Source of the DNA: Mesostigma viride
Taxonomy: Eukaryota; Streptophyta; Mesostigmatophyceae; Mesostigmatales; Mesostigmataceae
Direction: 5' to 3'
Length of the DNA stretch: 25,565 nucleotides
NCBI GenBank assembly: GCA_009746045.1
Contig: RPFO01001422.1
Span: forward strand, 1-25,565
The stretch's first letter is position 1. Each line of letters opens with the position of its first letter. The position numbers and the translations under genes are program-made. Positions 8,131 through 18,413 of the stretch are shown here, in pieces. Below the pieces are notes generated by a model, which was not told where the DNA came from, did no database searches, and saw only the letters and a list, made by a program, of their open reading frames with translations.

Positions 8131-9703
8131 GGATGGCATTTATGTATTTAATGATGAGGATTCAGGCTCCCATGGTGTCTCCATGGCTGGCCTACGTACA
8201 TGAATGGCATTTATGTAATTAATGATGAGGATTCAGGCTCCCATGGTGTCATCATGGCCCGTCTACGTACATGGATGGCATTTATGTAATTAATGATGAG
8301 GATTCAGGCTCCCATGGGGTCATCATGGCTTGTCTACGTACATGGTTGGCATTTATGTAATTAATGAGGAGGATTCAGGCTCCCATGGTGTCTCCATGGC
8401 TGGCCTACGTACATGGATGTCAAGGAATAGTAAATGATGAGGATTCAGGCTCCCATGGTGTCATCATGGCCTGTCTACGTACATGGATGGCATGTATGTA
8501 ATTAATGAGGAGGGATTTAGGCTCCCATGGTGTCATCAATGCCCGTCTACGTACATGGTTGGCATATATGTAATTAATGATGAGGATTCAGGCTCCAATG
8601 GTGTCATCATGGCCCGTCTACGTACATGGATGTCAAGGAATAGTAAATGATGAGGATTCAGGCTCCCATGGTGTCATCATGGCTTGTCTACGTACATGGT
8701 TGGCATTTATGTAATTAACGAGGAGGATTCAGGCTCCCATGGTGTCTCCATGGCTGGCACCTACGTACATGGATGTCAAGGAATAGTAAATGATGAGGAT
8801 TCAGGCTCCCATGGTGTCATCATGGCCCGTGTACGTACATGGATGGCATGTATGTAATTAATGATGAGGATTCAGGCTCCCATGGGGTCATCATGGCTTG
8901 TCTACGTACATGGTTGGCATTTATGTAATTAATGAGGAGGATTCAGGCTCCCATGGTGTCTCCATGGCTGGCCTACGTACATGGATGTCAAGGAATAGTA
9001 AATGATGAGGATTCAGGCTCCCATGGTGTCATCATGGCCCGTGTACGTACATGGATGGCATGTATGTAATTAATGATGAGGATTCAGGCTCCCATGGTGT
9101 CATCATGGCCCGTCTACGTACATGGATGTCAAAGAAAAAAAAATGATGAGGATTCAGGCTCCCATGGTGTCATCATGGCTGGCCTACGTACATGGATGTT
9201 TCATAAAAAAAATGATGAGGATTCAGGCTCCCATGGTGTCATCATGGCCCGTCTACGTACATGGTTGGCATTTATGTAATTAATGAAGAGGATTCAGGCT
9301 CCCATGGTGTCATCATGGCCCGTCTACGTACATGGATGTCAAGGAATAGTAAATGATGAGGATTCAGGCTCCCATGGTGTCTCCATGGCTGGCCTACGTA
9401 CATGAATGGCATTTATGTAATTAATGATGAGGATTCAGGCTCCCATGGTGTCATCATGGCCCGTCTACGTACATGGATGGCATTTATGTAATTAATGATG
9501 AGGATTCAGGCTCCCATGGGGTCATCATGGCTTGTCTACGTACATGGTTGGCATTTATGTAATTAATGAGGAGGATTCAGGCTCCCATGGTGTCTCCATG
9601 GCTGGCCTACGTACATGGATGTCAAGGAATAGTAAATGATGAGGATTCAGGCTCCCATGGTGTCATCATGGCTTGTCTACCTACATGGTTGGCATTTATG
9701 TAA

Positions 9704-9741
9704 CCTGAATCCTCTCATTAAGAAAATGAAGAGGATTCAGG
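9704..9741. repeat. Hairpin marker unit in satellite, copy 1
   Basis: A short fragment of the core in reverse orientation (CCTGAATCCTCT) is followed by AGAGGATTCAGG, giving a perfect 12-bp stem with a 14-nt loop. The same 38-bp unit recurs at 11345 and 12353. Confidence 0.9.
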
Positions 9742-11341
9742 CTCCATTGGTGTCATCATGGCTGGCCTACGTACATGGATGTCAAGGAATAGTAAATGAT
9801 GAGGATTCAGGCTCCCATGGTGTCATCATGGCCCGTCTACGTACATGGATGTCAAGGAATAGTAAATGATGAGGATTCAGGCTCCCATGGGGTCATCATG
9901 GCTTGTCTACGTACATGGTTGGCATTTATGTAATTAACGAGGAGGATTCAGGCTCCATTGGTGTCATCATGGCTGGCCTACGTACATGGATGTCAAGGAA
10001 TAGTAAATGATGAGGATTCAGGCTCCCATGGTGTCATCATGGCTTGTCTACGTACATGGTTGGCATTTATGTAATTAATGAGGAGGATTCAGGCTCCCAT
10101 GGTGTCATCATGGCCCGTCTACTTACATGGATGGCATTTATGTAATTAATGATGAGGATTCAGGCTCCCATGGGGTCATCATGGCTTGTCTACGTACATG
10201 GTTGGCATTTATGTAATTAATGAGGAGGATTCAGGCTCCCATGGTGTCTCCATGGCTGGCCTACGTACATGGATGTCAAGGAATAGTAAATGATGAGGAT
10301 TCAGGCTCCCATGGTGTCATCATGGCCCGTCTACGTACATGGATGGCATTTATGTAATTAATGATGAGGATTCAGGCTCCCATGGTGTCATCATGGCTTG
10401 TCTACGTACATGGTTGGCATTTATGTAATTAATGAGGAGGATTCAGGCTCCCATGGTGTCATCATGGCCCGTCTACTTACATGGATGGCATTTATGTAAT
10501 TAATGATGAGGATTCAGGCTCCCATGGGTCATCATGGCTTGTCTACGTACATGGTTGGCATTTATGTAATTAATGAGGAGGATTCAGGCTCCCATGGTGT
10601 CTCCATGGCTGGCCTACGTACATGGATGTCAAGGAATAGTAAATGATAAGGATTCAGGCTCCCATGGTGTCATCATGGCCCGTGTACGTACATGGATGGC
10701 ATGTATGTAATTAATGATGAGGATTCAGGCTCCCATGGTGTCATCATGGCCCGTCTACGTACATGGATGTCAAAGAAAAAAAAAATGATGAGGATTCAGG
10801 CTCCCATGGTGTCATCATGGCTGGCCTACGTACATGGATGTTTCATAAAAAAAATGATGAGGATTCAGGCTCCCATGGTGTCATCATGGCCCGTCTACGT
10901 ACATGGTTGGCATTTATGTAATTAATGAAGAGGATTCAGGCTCCCATGGTGTCATCATGGCCCGTCTACGTACATGGATGTCAAGGAATAGTAAATGATG
11001 AGGATTCAGGCTCCCATGGGTCATCATGGCTTGTCTACGTACATGGTTGGCATTTATGTAATTAACGAGGAGGATTCAGGCTCCATTGGTGTCATCATGG
11101 CTGGCCTACGTACATGGATGTCAAGGAATAGTAAATGATGAGGATTCAGGCTCCCATGGTGTCATCATGGCTTGTCTACGTACATGGTTGGCATTTATGT
11201 AATTAATGAGGAGGATTCAGGCTCCCATGGTGTCTCCATGGCTGGCCTACGTACATGGATGGCATTTATGTATTTAATGATGAGGATTCAGGCTCCCATG
11301 GTGTCATCATGGCTTGTCTACCTACATGGTTGGCATTTATG

Positions 11342-13290
11342 TAACCTGAATCCTCTCATTAAGAAAATGAAGAGGATTCAGGCTCCATTGGTGTCATCAT
11401 GGCTGGCCTACGTACATGGATGTCAAGGAATAGTAAATGATGAGGATTCAGGCTCCCATGGTGTCATCATGGCCCGTCTACGTACATGGATGTCAAGGAA
11501 TAGTAAATGATGAGGATTCAGGCTCCCATGGGGTCATCATGGCTTGTCTACGTACATGGTTGGCATTTATGTAATTAACGAGGAGGATTCAGGCTCCATT
11601 GGTGTCATCATGGCTGGCCTACGTACATGGATGTCAAGGAATAGTAAATGATGAGGATTCAGGCTCCCATGGTGTCATCATGGCTTGTCTACGTACATGG
11701 TTGGCATTTATGTAATTAATGAGGAGGATTCAGGCTCCCATGGTGTCATCATGGCCCGTCTACTTACATGGATGGCATTTATGTAATTAATGATGAGGAT
11801 TCAGGCTCCCATGGGGTCATCATGGCTTGTCTACGTACATGGTTGGCATTTATGTAATTAATGAGGAGGATTCAGGCTCCCATGGTGTCTCCATGGCTGG
11901 CCTACGTACATGGATGTCAAGGAATAGTAAATGATGAGGATTCAGGCTCCCATGGTGTCATCATGGCCCGTCTACGTACATGGATGGCATTTATGTAATT
12001 AATGATGAGGATTCAGGCTCCCATGGTGTCATCATGGCTTGTCTACGTACATGGTTGGCATTTATGTAATTAATGAGGAGGATTCAGGCTCCCATGGTGT
12101 CATCATGGCCCGTCTACTTACATGGATGGCATTTATGTAATTAATGATGAGGATTCAGGCTCCCATGGGGTCATCATGGCTTGTCTACGTACATGGTTGG
12201 CATTTATGTAATTAATGAGGAGGATTCAGGCTCCCATGGTGTCTCCATGGCTGGCCTACGTACATGGATGTCAAGGAATAGTAAATGATGAGGATTCAGG
12301 CTCCCATGGTGTCATCATGGCTTGTCTACCTACATGGTTGGCATTTATGTAACCTGAATCCTCTCATTAAGAAAATGAAGAGGATTCAGGCTCCATTGGT
12401 GTCATCATGGCTGGCCTACGTACATGGATGTCAAGGAATAGTAAATGATGAGGATTCAGGCTCCCATGGTGTCATCATGGCCCGTCTACGTACATGGATG
12501 TCAAGGAATAGTAAATGATGAGGATTCAGGCTCCCATGGGGTCATCATGGCTTGTCTACGTACATGGTTGGCATTTATGTAATTAACGAGGAGGATTCAG
12601 GCTCCATTGGTGTCATCATGGCTGGCCTACGTACATGGATGTCAAGGAATAGTAAATGATGAGGATTCAGGCTCCCATGGTGTCATCATGGCTTGTCTAC
12701 GTACATGGTTGGCATTTATGTAATTAATGAGGAGGATTCAGGCTCCCATGGTGTCATCATGGCCCGTCTACTTACATGGATGGCATTTATGTAATTAATG
12801 ATGAGGATTCAGGCTCCCATGGGGTCATCATGGCTTGTCTACGTACATGGTTGGCATTTATGTAATTAATGAGGAGGATTCAGGCTCCCATGGTGTCTCC
12901 ATGGCTGGCCTACGTACATGGATGTCAAGGAATAGTAAATGATGAGGATTCAGGCTCCCATGGTGTCATCATGGCCCGTCTACGTACATGGATGGCATTT
13001 ATGTAATTAATGATGAGGATTCAGGCTCCCATGGTGTCATCATGGCTTGTCTACGTACATGGTTGGCATTTATGTAATTAATGAGGAGGATTCAGGCTCC
13101 CATGGTGTCATCATGGCCCGTCTACTTACATGGATGGCATTTATGTAATTAATGATGAGGATTCAGGCTCCCATGGGGTCATCATGGCTTGTCTACGTAC
13201 ATGGTTGGCATTTATGTAATTAATGAGGAGGATTCAGGCTCCCATGGTGTCTCCATGGCTGGCCTACGTACATGGATGTCAAGGAATAGT
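11342..13290 (+). repeat. Higher-order repeat, ~1008-bp period
   Basis: The hairpin marker at 11345-11382 recurs at 12353-12390, 1008 bp later, and the monomer order after each copy is the same for roughly 900 bp. The block after the first marker (9704 to about 10640) has the same order as well. This is a segmental tandem duplication of about 14 monomers, later interrupted or shuffled between 10640 and 11340. Confidence 0.75.
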
Positions 13291-14230
13291 AAATGATAAG
13301 GATTCAGGCTCCCATGGTGTCATCATGGCCCGTCTACGTACATGGATGGCATTTATGTAATTAATGATGAGGATTCAGGCTCCCATGGGGTCATCATGGC
13401 TTGTCTACGTACAGGGTTGGCATTTATGTAATTAATGAGGAGGATTCAGGCTCCCATGGTGTCTCCATGGCTGGCCTACGTACATGGATGTCAAGGAATA
13501 GTAAATGATGAGGATTCAGGCTCCCATGGTGTCATCATGGCCTGTCTACGTACATGGATGGCATGTATGTAATTAATGATGAGGATTCAGGCTCCCATGG
13601 TGTCATCATGGCTTGTCTACGTACATGGTTGGCATTTATGTAATTAATGAGGAGGATTCAGGCTCCCATGGTGTCATCATGGCTTGTCTACGTACATGGT
13701 TGGCATTTATGTAATTAATGATGAGGATTCAGGCTCCCATGGTGTCTCCATGGCTGGCCTACGTACATGGATGTCAAGGAATAGTAAATGATGAGGATTC
13801 AGGCTCCCATGGTGTCATCATGGCCCGTGTACGTACATGGATGGCATGTATGTAATTAATGAGGAGGATTCAGGCTCCCATGGTGTCATCATGGCTGGCC
13901 TACGTACATGGATGTCAAAGAAAAAGAAATGATGAGGATTCAGGCTCCCATGGTGTCATCATGGCTGGCCTACGTACATGGATGTCTCATAAAATAAATG
14001 ATGAGGATTCAGGCTCCCATGGTGTCATCATGGCTTGTCTACCTACATTGTTGGCATGTATGTAATTAATGATGAGGATTCAGGCTCCCATGGTGTCTCC
14101 ATGGCTGGCCTACGTACATGAATGGCATTTATGTAATTAATGATGAGGATTCAGGCTCCCATGGTGTCATCATGGCCCGTCTACGTACATGGATGGCATT
14201 TATGTAATTAATGATGAGGATTCAGGCTCC

Positions 14231-14235
14231 CATGG
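14231..14235. repeat. Target site duplication CATGG, left copy
   Basis: CATGG immediately left of the LTR matches CATGG at 22396-22400 right of the other LTR. Removing the element and one copy restores a normal satellite monomer across the junction. Five base pairs is the usual duplication length for Ty1/copia elements. Confidence 0.9.
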
Positions 14236-14879
14236 ATTTAGATGAACGCGGATCAGTGAGTTTCTGGTCTTCCCAAGATGTGATGAATGGAGCCATGGTT
14301 TCAACCAGCGGCTTTTAACCTTTACCACAGTTGCCTCACTACCCTGTGGTCACTAGCCTGAGGCGGCAGTACCCACGGACGGTGTTGGGAAAAGACGCTT
14401 GGCCACTGCTGTGTCCGAGCCTTTCTAGGTCTCACCATTGCTGCCAGGCCTTGCACGCCTTGGCAGGTCCGCCACTGTCAATTTCCTTGGTTGCATCAAT
14501 CCAGGACGTCTGTCCTTCCATGAATGACAGTAACGCTCTGGATTTATCCGTCATGACAAGTACCCGTCCATCCCAGGCCTGCAGGACTGCCAGTCCTGAA
14601 GTCCTGTGACATTCTTGGTACCATCAACCAATATTGACCACAGTACCTCCTAGTGACAGTCGGTCCTGTGACACGTAACGTGTGATGGTTCACCCAACAC
14701 TGCCACGTGCCCTGTCCCTCACGTGTCCTTAGTCCTGGTACTGCTGTAGCGTCCGGCGGCATTACTTCGGGACTTGATAACTCTCAAGTTCCTTGTCCAA
14801 ATGAGGCGTTTAGCACGGCGTTGGAAAGGCCACTTCAAGTATGATATGCTTAGCATATTGCATCACCAATATGCTAACT
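14236..14879 (-). repeat. 3' LTR (644 bp)
   Basis: I read it as base-for-base identical to 21752-22395, at a constant offset of 7516. In element orientation it begins AGTTAG and ends CTAAAT, a near-perfect 6-bp terminal inversion (5 of 6) instead of the usual TG...CA. An open frame of 92 codons on the plus strand occurs in both LTRs but has no domain and is probably fortuitous. Confidence 0.95.
14850..14877. other. LTR-terminal hairpin (3' LTR copy)
   Basis: TTAGCATATTG and CAATATGCTAA form a perfect 11-bp stem with a CATCAC loop, 2 bp inside the outer end of U3 (element orientation). The same hairpin is at 22366-22393 in the other LTR. Confidence 0.85.
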
Positions 14880-14899
14880 CCAACCCTTTCTTGTTTTGG
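14880..14899 (-). promoter_or_regulatory. Putative polypurine tract
   Basis: On the minus strand, purine-rich sequence (AAGAAAGGG followed by TTGG) abuts the start of the 3' LTR, where plus-strand priming would occur. A second copy of the same 13-bp core lies at 15080-15092. Confidence 0.55.
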
Positions 14900-15393
14900 A
14901 GCTGCAAGCTTCACACCATGACCAACCCATTCCTTGCTGCCTTGTGAAATGGACACCTGGTTACCCTGGACTTATAATAAGCCTCATGAGCACCCCTTTT
15001 GCCACCTTAATGGTATCCTTCTTAGGGATCTATGGTTCAACCCTGCCATCTGATCATTAACTTGACCTGCAGGTCATCCCCAACCCTTTCTTTTGCAACT
15101 GTACCTTGGCTTGGGCTTAAAGGAGGATATTGAATATTCCTTAGGCAACATATCCTGGATATCTGAATGAGAGGCCCTGACTACAGGAAACGTATTACAG
15201 TGAGTTCCTGGTCTTCCCAGTTATCACTGGCGCCCGTTTCATGGCGCCCGCCCCGAGCGTTCCAGGCATCATCCATCCAAATGTTCACCAATGGAAACCA
15301 CTTCAACACCACTGTGCCACTGCTTGATGGGGAGCCCATGTCATCACTGGGTGTTAAAGCCCAGGAGTCATACATACCAGGCTGTGGCTCAAC

Positions 15394-15410
15394 TAGGGAA
15401 TCGAACCCTA
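15394..15410 (-). ncRNA. tRNA T-arm-like hairpin with B-box match
   Basis: The minus strand reads TAGGG, TTCGATT, CCCTA: a perfect 5-bp stem with a canonical 7-nt T-loop, and GGTTCGATTCC fits the Pol III B box. No matching 5' half of a tRNA or A box was found upstream, so this is a fragment or a captured tRNA/SINE piece, not a tRNA gene. Confidence 0.4.
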
Positions 15411-15420
15411 CCCCAGAACC

Positions 15421-15440
15421 CCAGGTTAAACTTAACCTGG
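15421..15440. other. 20-bp palindrome
   Basis: CCAGGTTAAACTTAACCTGG has 9-bp perfect arms around AC, 11 bp from the T-arm-like hairpin. Confidence 0.7.
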
Positions 15441-15841
15441 TCACATGACAGACAACAAGAGAGATTGGCATACAACATGATTATGTTTATTATAGAATAT
15501 CCACCAAAACCAATGTTGAGTGTTCCCAGTGGACCAGCCTGCACCAGCAAGGCCCAACTGTCAGGTTACAACACCATAATATCCAAGGTTGTCACTTATT
15601 CACAGCTAAAGAAAACTAAACAAGAGAGATATATACAAACAACCTGGAAGAACTCTCAACATGGCCTGCCCTGTCATGGCCTAACTGCCCGAGGCCAAAG
15701 GCATCCCACTGTGCTAATCCTTTACAGGAAGAGCTTGCTCCTGTTGAGCCTTCTACCTGCTTGGTGACAGGTAGGCTACCTGTTGCCCTCCCCCCTGGGG
15801 ACAACAGCACTGGTCAGCCACCAACTGGCAAAGGCTGGACT

Positions 15842-16729
15842 TCAAGTCCCACCAGAAAAGGGGTACATGAGCCCTTTGAGCACAGGGTATTGCAGCTCAG
15901 CCTTGCTCTCCAGCTTGGTGAGGGCGTCTGCTGGGTTGTCAACACCAGGCACATGTTCAAGATGAGCAAGGTAAGACATCTCCTTCAGCAACAAATAATC
16001 CAGATCCCTGCTCCTGGCGAGCTGTCTGTGCACAAACTGCACCATGCCCATGCTGTCTGTCTTGACCAGTGTGTGCAGCTGCAAGCTACAGGAAGCTACC
16101 TGACAGAGCTGGTAGAATAACTCCCTGAGGTAAAGAGCAGTGTGTAGCCCCTCACATATTGCCCTGCACTCAGCAATGTCACTGCTGGGCGTCACCCTGT
16201 TCTGTAACCTACTGTACCAGCTGACCAGAGAAGTGTGCTCCTGTTGTAGTGTAATGAGTGCTGCTGCCCTACCCCTGACATCCGTCACCTTCCTGCTGTC
16301 CATGGAACTGTCCACAAAAAGCACCATGTTGAGTGGTTTGTACAAGTCCACAGCTGCCAGTATGAGTGGAGGTGAGCTCCTGACAGACTCAACCACCTGC
16401 TCTGCCCCTACCTCAACCAGCTGAGCATCTGTGAGCCTACTCAGCACCAACAAATCTGGGGCACAAATGCTAGCTAGCCAAGCCAACATTCCCCTGATTG
16501 TGGCACACCTGGCCTGGGTAATGGGCTGCTGGAGGGCATCAATGATCTGCTGAGGATAGTTGTTGCCACCCTCCATCTTGATAAACCAAGTACCTGCCCT
16601 CTTGATCAGCGTGGCCTGCATTCCACAAAACACCATGGGCTCATCCTGCTTCATGTGCTGGACCTTTCCTAACTCAAACCTCTTCTGGATCTTGGACAGT
16701 ACTGAATCCACCCACTCAGGAGGCCCTAA
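15842..16729 (-). CDS. Copia-type RNase H with RT C-terminal part
   Basis: The open frame starts downstream of a one-base frame change from the RT frame near 16727 and ends at a stop at 15842. Counting from the GTG codon at 16711, the first ~120 residues correspond to the RT thumb/connection region, with the motif SRLTDAQL. The RNase H domain follows. Visible acidic residues are D134 (LFVDSS), E181 (DIAECRAI) and D219 (KTDSMG), with HVPGVDNPADALTK at about 253-266 carrying D258. The block SLVSWYSRLQNRVTPSSDIAE is the copia SW..K.Q..V..SS..AE pattern. Its role would be to remove the RNA strand during reverse transcription. It is the last coding part of the element; the family assignment is firm. 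Confidence 0.85.
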   Translation of the reverse strand, partial: LGPPEWVDSVLSKIQKRFELGKVQHMKQDEPMVFCGMQATLIKRAGTWFIKMEGGNNYPQQIIDALQQPITQARCATIRGMLAWLASICAPDLLVLSRLTDAQLVEVGAEQVVESVRSSPPLILAAVDLYKPLNMVLFVDSSMDSRKVTDVRGRAAALITLQQEHTSLVSWYSRLQNRVTPSSDIAECRAICEGLHTALYLRELFYQLCQVASCSLQLHTLVKTDSMGMVQFVHRQLARSRDLDYLLLKEMSYLAHLEHVPGVDNPADALTKLESKAELQYPVLKGLMYPFSGGT

Positions 16730-17001
16730 AGGTGCAGGTCATCTCCATGCAGAGATGCAAACACAGGCAACCCTTCATGAGTACTCTGGAACAAGCAAGG
16801 ATCAACTGGAGACACAGTAAAGCCACAGTGAGTTTTCAGAAACTTTTCCAGGCTCTTTCTCCAGATGATAGGGCTGGACCTGAGACCCTCCAAACCCTTG
16901 AGTATTCTGAGATATTTTGACTTGATCTCTGCTCTCCACACCTTGGGCACTGTTACAAAGAAGGGAGGGATATCACGCCACGTCTCCTTGGCCTGCTCCA
17001 C
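16726..17001 (-). CDS. Reverse transcriptase, palm/catalytic part (separate frame)
   Basis: About 91 codons from the frame junction near 17001 to a TAG at 16726. Residues 31-50 (LRILKGLEGLRSSPIIWRKS) match the copia LYGLKQ.PR.W motif, and GFTVSPVDPCLF matches the conserved GF..S..D..LF block. The catalytic motif is HGDD (85-88; about 16738-16749) in place of the usual YVDD, with both aspartates kept. The frame needs a one-base shift from the upstream 486-codon frame and another to RNase H. Both shifts occur next to short homopolymers (GG and TTT), so sequencing or consensus error is possible. Confidence 0.85.
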   Translation of the reverse strand: MEQAKETWRDIPPFFVTVPKVWRAEIKSKYLRILKGLEGLRSSPIIWRKSLEKFLKTHCGFTVSPVDPCLFQSTHEGLPVFASLHGDDLHL

Positions 17002-18413
17002 ATCACCTTAAGAAAAGCCCTCTTGAAATCAATCAGCACAGAGCTGTACGCAATGCCCTTGACCAGGAAAGACAGATATATACACAGAACAATCCTCCAG
17101 GTATCATGCAGCATCCCAGGCGTATACAACTCCTCATCTGTCAGCTCCCCCGTGCCATGGTACTCAGTCACAACTGGCCTCACATGTGGCACCTGCACAC
17201 CGTCTATCTCCTTCAGCTTGAGCACAAACAAGAGCCTTAGCAACTGATGCTCCCTGGGCAACTCATCCACAGGCTCAGCACAGTTAGACACTATCCAGTC
17301 ATGCCCACTGGAGACAAACCCTAGAATCCATGCCTTAGCCATCTTGGGGCTTTGCATCAACTCTACCAACTGGTGCCAGGAAATAGGACTGTGACCAGCA
17401 ATCTGGTACTTGTGCACCCCCAAGTCCCGTGGATCTAGGGTGGTTGGGATGATCAACAAGTCCTCAGCAATGGGCTCCTTGCCTTCAGGCCCCACACTCT
17501 GCTGCCCCTTCACAGCCTTGACTGCCACAGCTAGACCCTTGGAGTAGTGATATCTCTGGAGGGGCAAACTGCCATGACCTTCTAGTGCAAGCTCATCTGC
17601 TGACAGAGTCACTCCTGGCATGCACAAGAAATTCTGGCCCAAAATGGCAGGCCCCTGGTACCCTTCCACCACACAGAACGCAGTGGGGACACCCAGGATA
17701 GGCACAGTCACTTCCCCTAGGATCTTCATTGTTACAGTGCCCGTAAAGTCACTCACTGCCCTGCAGCCAGCCTTATTCACCTTCAGGCCCTGAGCATCCT
17801 CCACCCTGATGATAGACACCTCTGAGTTAGTATCCACTTCTAGGGTAGCAGCCCAGCAAGAACCCCATTCAGTCAACTTAGATACCTTGGGATCCTTGTG
17901 CTTGTTGAACATGAGCGACCGGACAATGTCTGCCATGAGTGGCCTCTTGGACCCTGGTGCAGGCCCAGCCCCCGTTGGCTCCACCACAGGTGATGCAGTT
18001 GCCTCCTGCACCTCATCATCATCAGAGGGATAGCCACCTCCCACGTCAGTGACAGGCACATCAACTACCTGGTCCTTAACCTGGCCCTCCAGCCAACACT
18101 GGGGTCCAGGCCCGTCTGCAGGCCAGATTGCATGTGGCTTGCGTTCCTTGACGTTGGCCCAGCTCAACCTGTAAACATGCCTGGGATTACTCTCCAAGGC
18201 CACAAGGCAGGAACGATTGGCATCTTCCACACAGGTCACCACCCCGTTCTGCCACTTGCCCCTCTTGCCCTGCATTGATGGCTCCTTCCACATTCTGACC
18301 TTCAGCCCCACCTGAGGCCTCAGCACATTCCAGCCCCTATCCTTGCGTCTCAACTGAGCAAACACCCTGTCTGCTTTCCTCAAGCCTGGACCACTTCCTG
18401 GGCTAGCATCCAA
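16953..18413 (-). CDS. Integrase C-terminal region, retropepsin-like domain and RT N-terminal part (486 codons)
   Basis: The frame joins the integrase frame by a one-base shift at about 18408. Residues 36-92 (GLKVRMW...W.NGVV...V.WANVKER) look like the SH3-like integrase C-terminal domain. An acidic linker follows (131-140). Residues ~186-280 look like an aspartic protease: LEVDTNSEVSII (D194) corresponds to the V-D-T-G-S/A motif with N for G, and AILGQNFL (256-263) matches the ILG-x-x-F/L flap-side motif. From ~372 the RT fingers begin (LPREH..., KLKEIDGVQV), reaching motif A SSVLIDFKRAFL with D462. In known copia elements the protease precedes integrase, so this position is unusual. The replaced glycine raises doubt that the protease is active. 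Confidence 0.8.
   Translation of the reverse strand: MDASPGSGPGLRKADRVFAQLRRKDRGWNVLRPQVGLKVRMWKEPSMQGKRGKWQNGVVTCVEDANRSCLVALESNPRHVYRLSWANVKERKPHAIWPADGPGPQCWLEGQVKDQVVDVPVTDVGGGYPSDDDEVQEATASPVVEPTGAGPAPGSKRPLMADIVRSLMFNKHKDPKVSKLTEWGSCWAATLEVDTNSEVSIIRVEDAQGLKVNKAGCRAVSDFTGTVTMKILGEVTVPILGVPTAFCVVEGYQGPAILGQNFLCMPGVTLSADELALEGHGSLPLQRYHYSKGLAVAVKAVKGQQSVGPEGKEPIAEDLLIIPTTLDPRDLGVHKYQIAGHSPISWHQLVELMQSPKMAKAWILGFVSSGHDWIVSNCAEPVDELPREHQLLRLLFVLKLKEIDGVQVPHVRPVVTEYHGTGELTDEELYTPGMLHDTWRIVLCIYLSFLVKGIAYSSVLIDFKRAFLKVMWSRPRRRGVISLPSL

Larger units (their letters stand above)
8127..14235 (+). repeat. ~71-bp satellite array, plus orientation (~86 monomers)
   Basis: Core GATGAGGATTCAGGCTCCCA, then TGGTGTCATCATGG and a TACGTACATGG block, then a linker of one of several classes: GGCATTTATGTAATTAAT, TCAAGGAATAGTAAAT, TCAAAGAAAAAAAAAT or TTTCATAAAAAAAAT. 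Core variants (CCCGTC, CTGGCC with TCTCC, CTTGTC with GGGTC) are tied to particular linkers and recur in a fixed order, giving higher-order repeats. There is no gene: apparent ORFs repeat the monomer translation and shift frame because units are not all multiples of three. Confidence 0.95.
14900..15841 (-). other. Non-coding 3' segment between RNase H and the 3' LTR
   Basis: About 940 bp after the pol stop with no supported coding sequence; overlapping frames of about 60-160 codons occur on both strands without domains. It holds the second polypurine-tract-like copy (15080-15092), a 20-bp stretch resembling the start of the LTR (about 15187-15217), a tRNA T-arm-like hairpin (15394-15410) and a palindrome (15421-15440). 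Confidence 0.6.

Noticed and set aside
6233-14235. CRISPR-like pattern (50-bp repeat, 21-bp spacer)
   Set aside because: The 'spacers' belong to only a few recurring classes, the array is eukaryotic, and no cas genes are present.
14331-14609. 92-codon frame in the LTR (repeated at 21847-22125)
   Set aside because: It runs antisense to the element, has no domain, and is identical only because the LTRs are identical.
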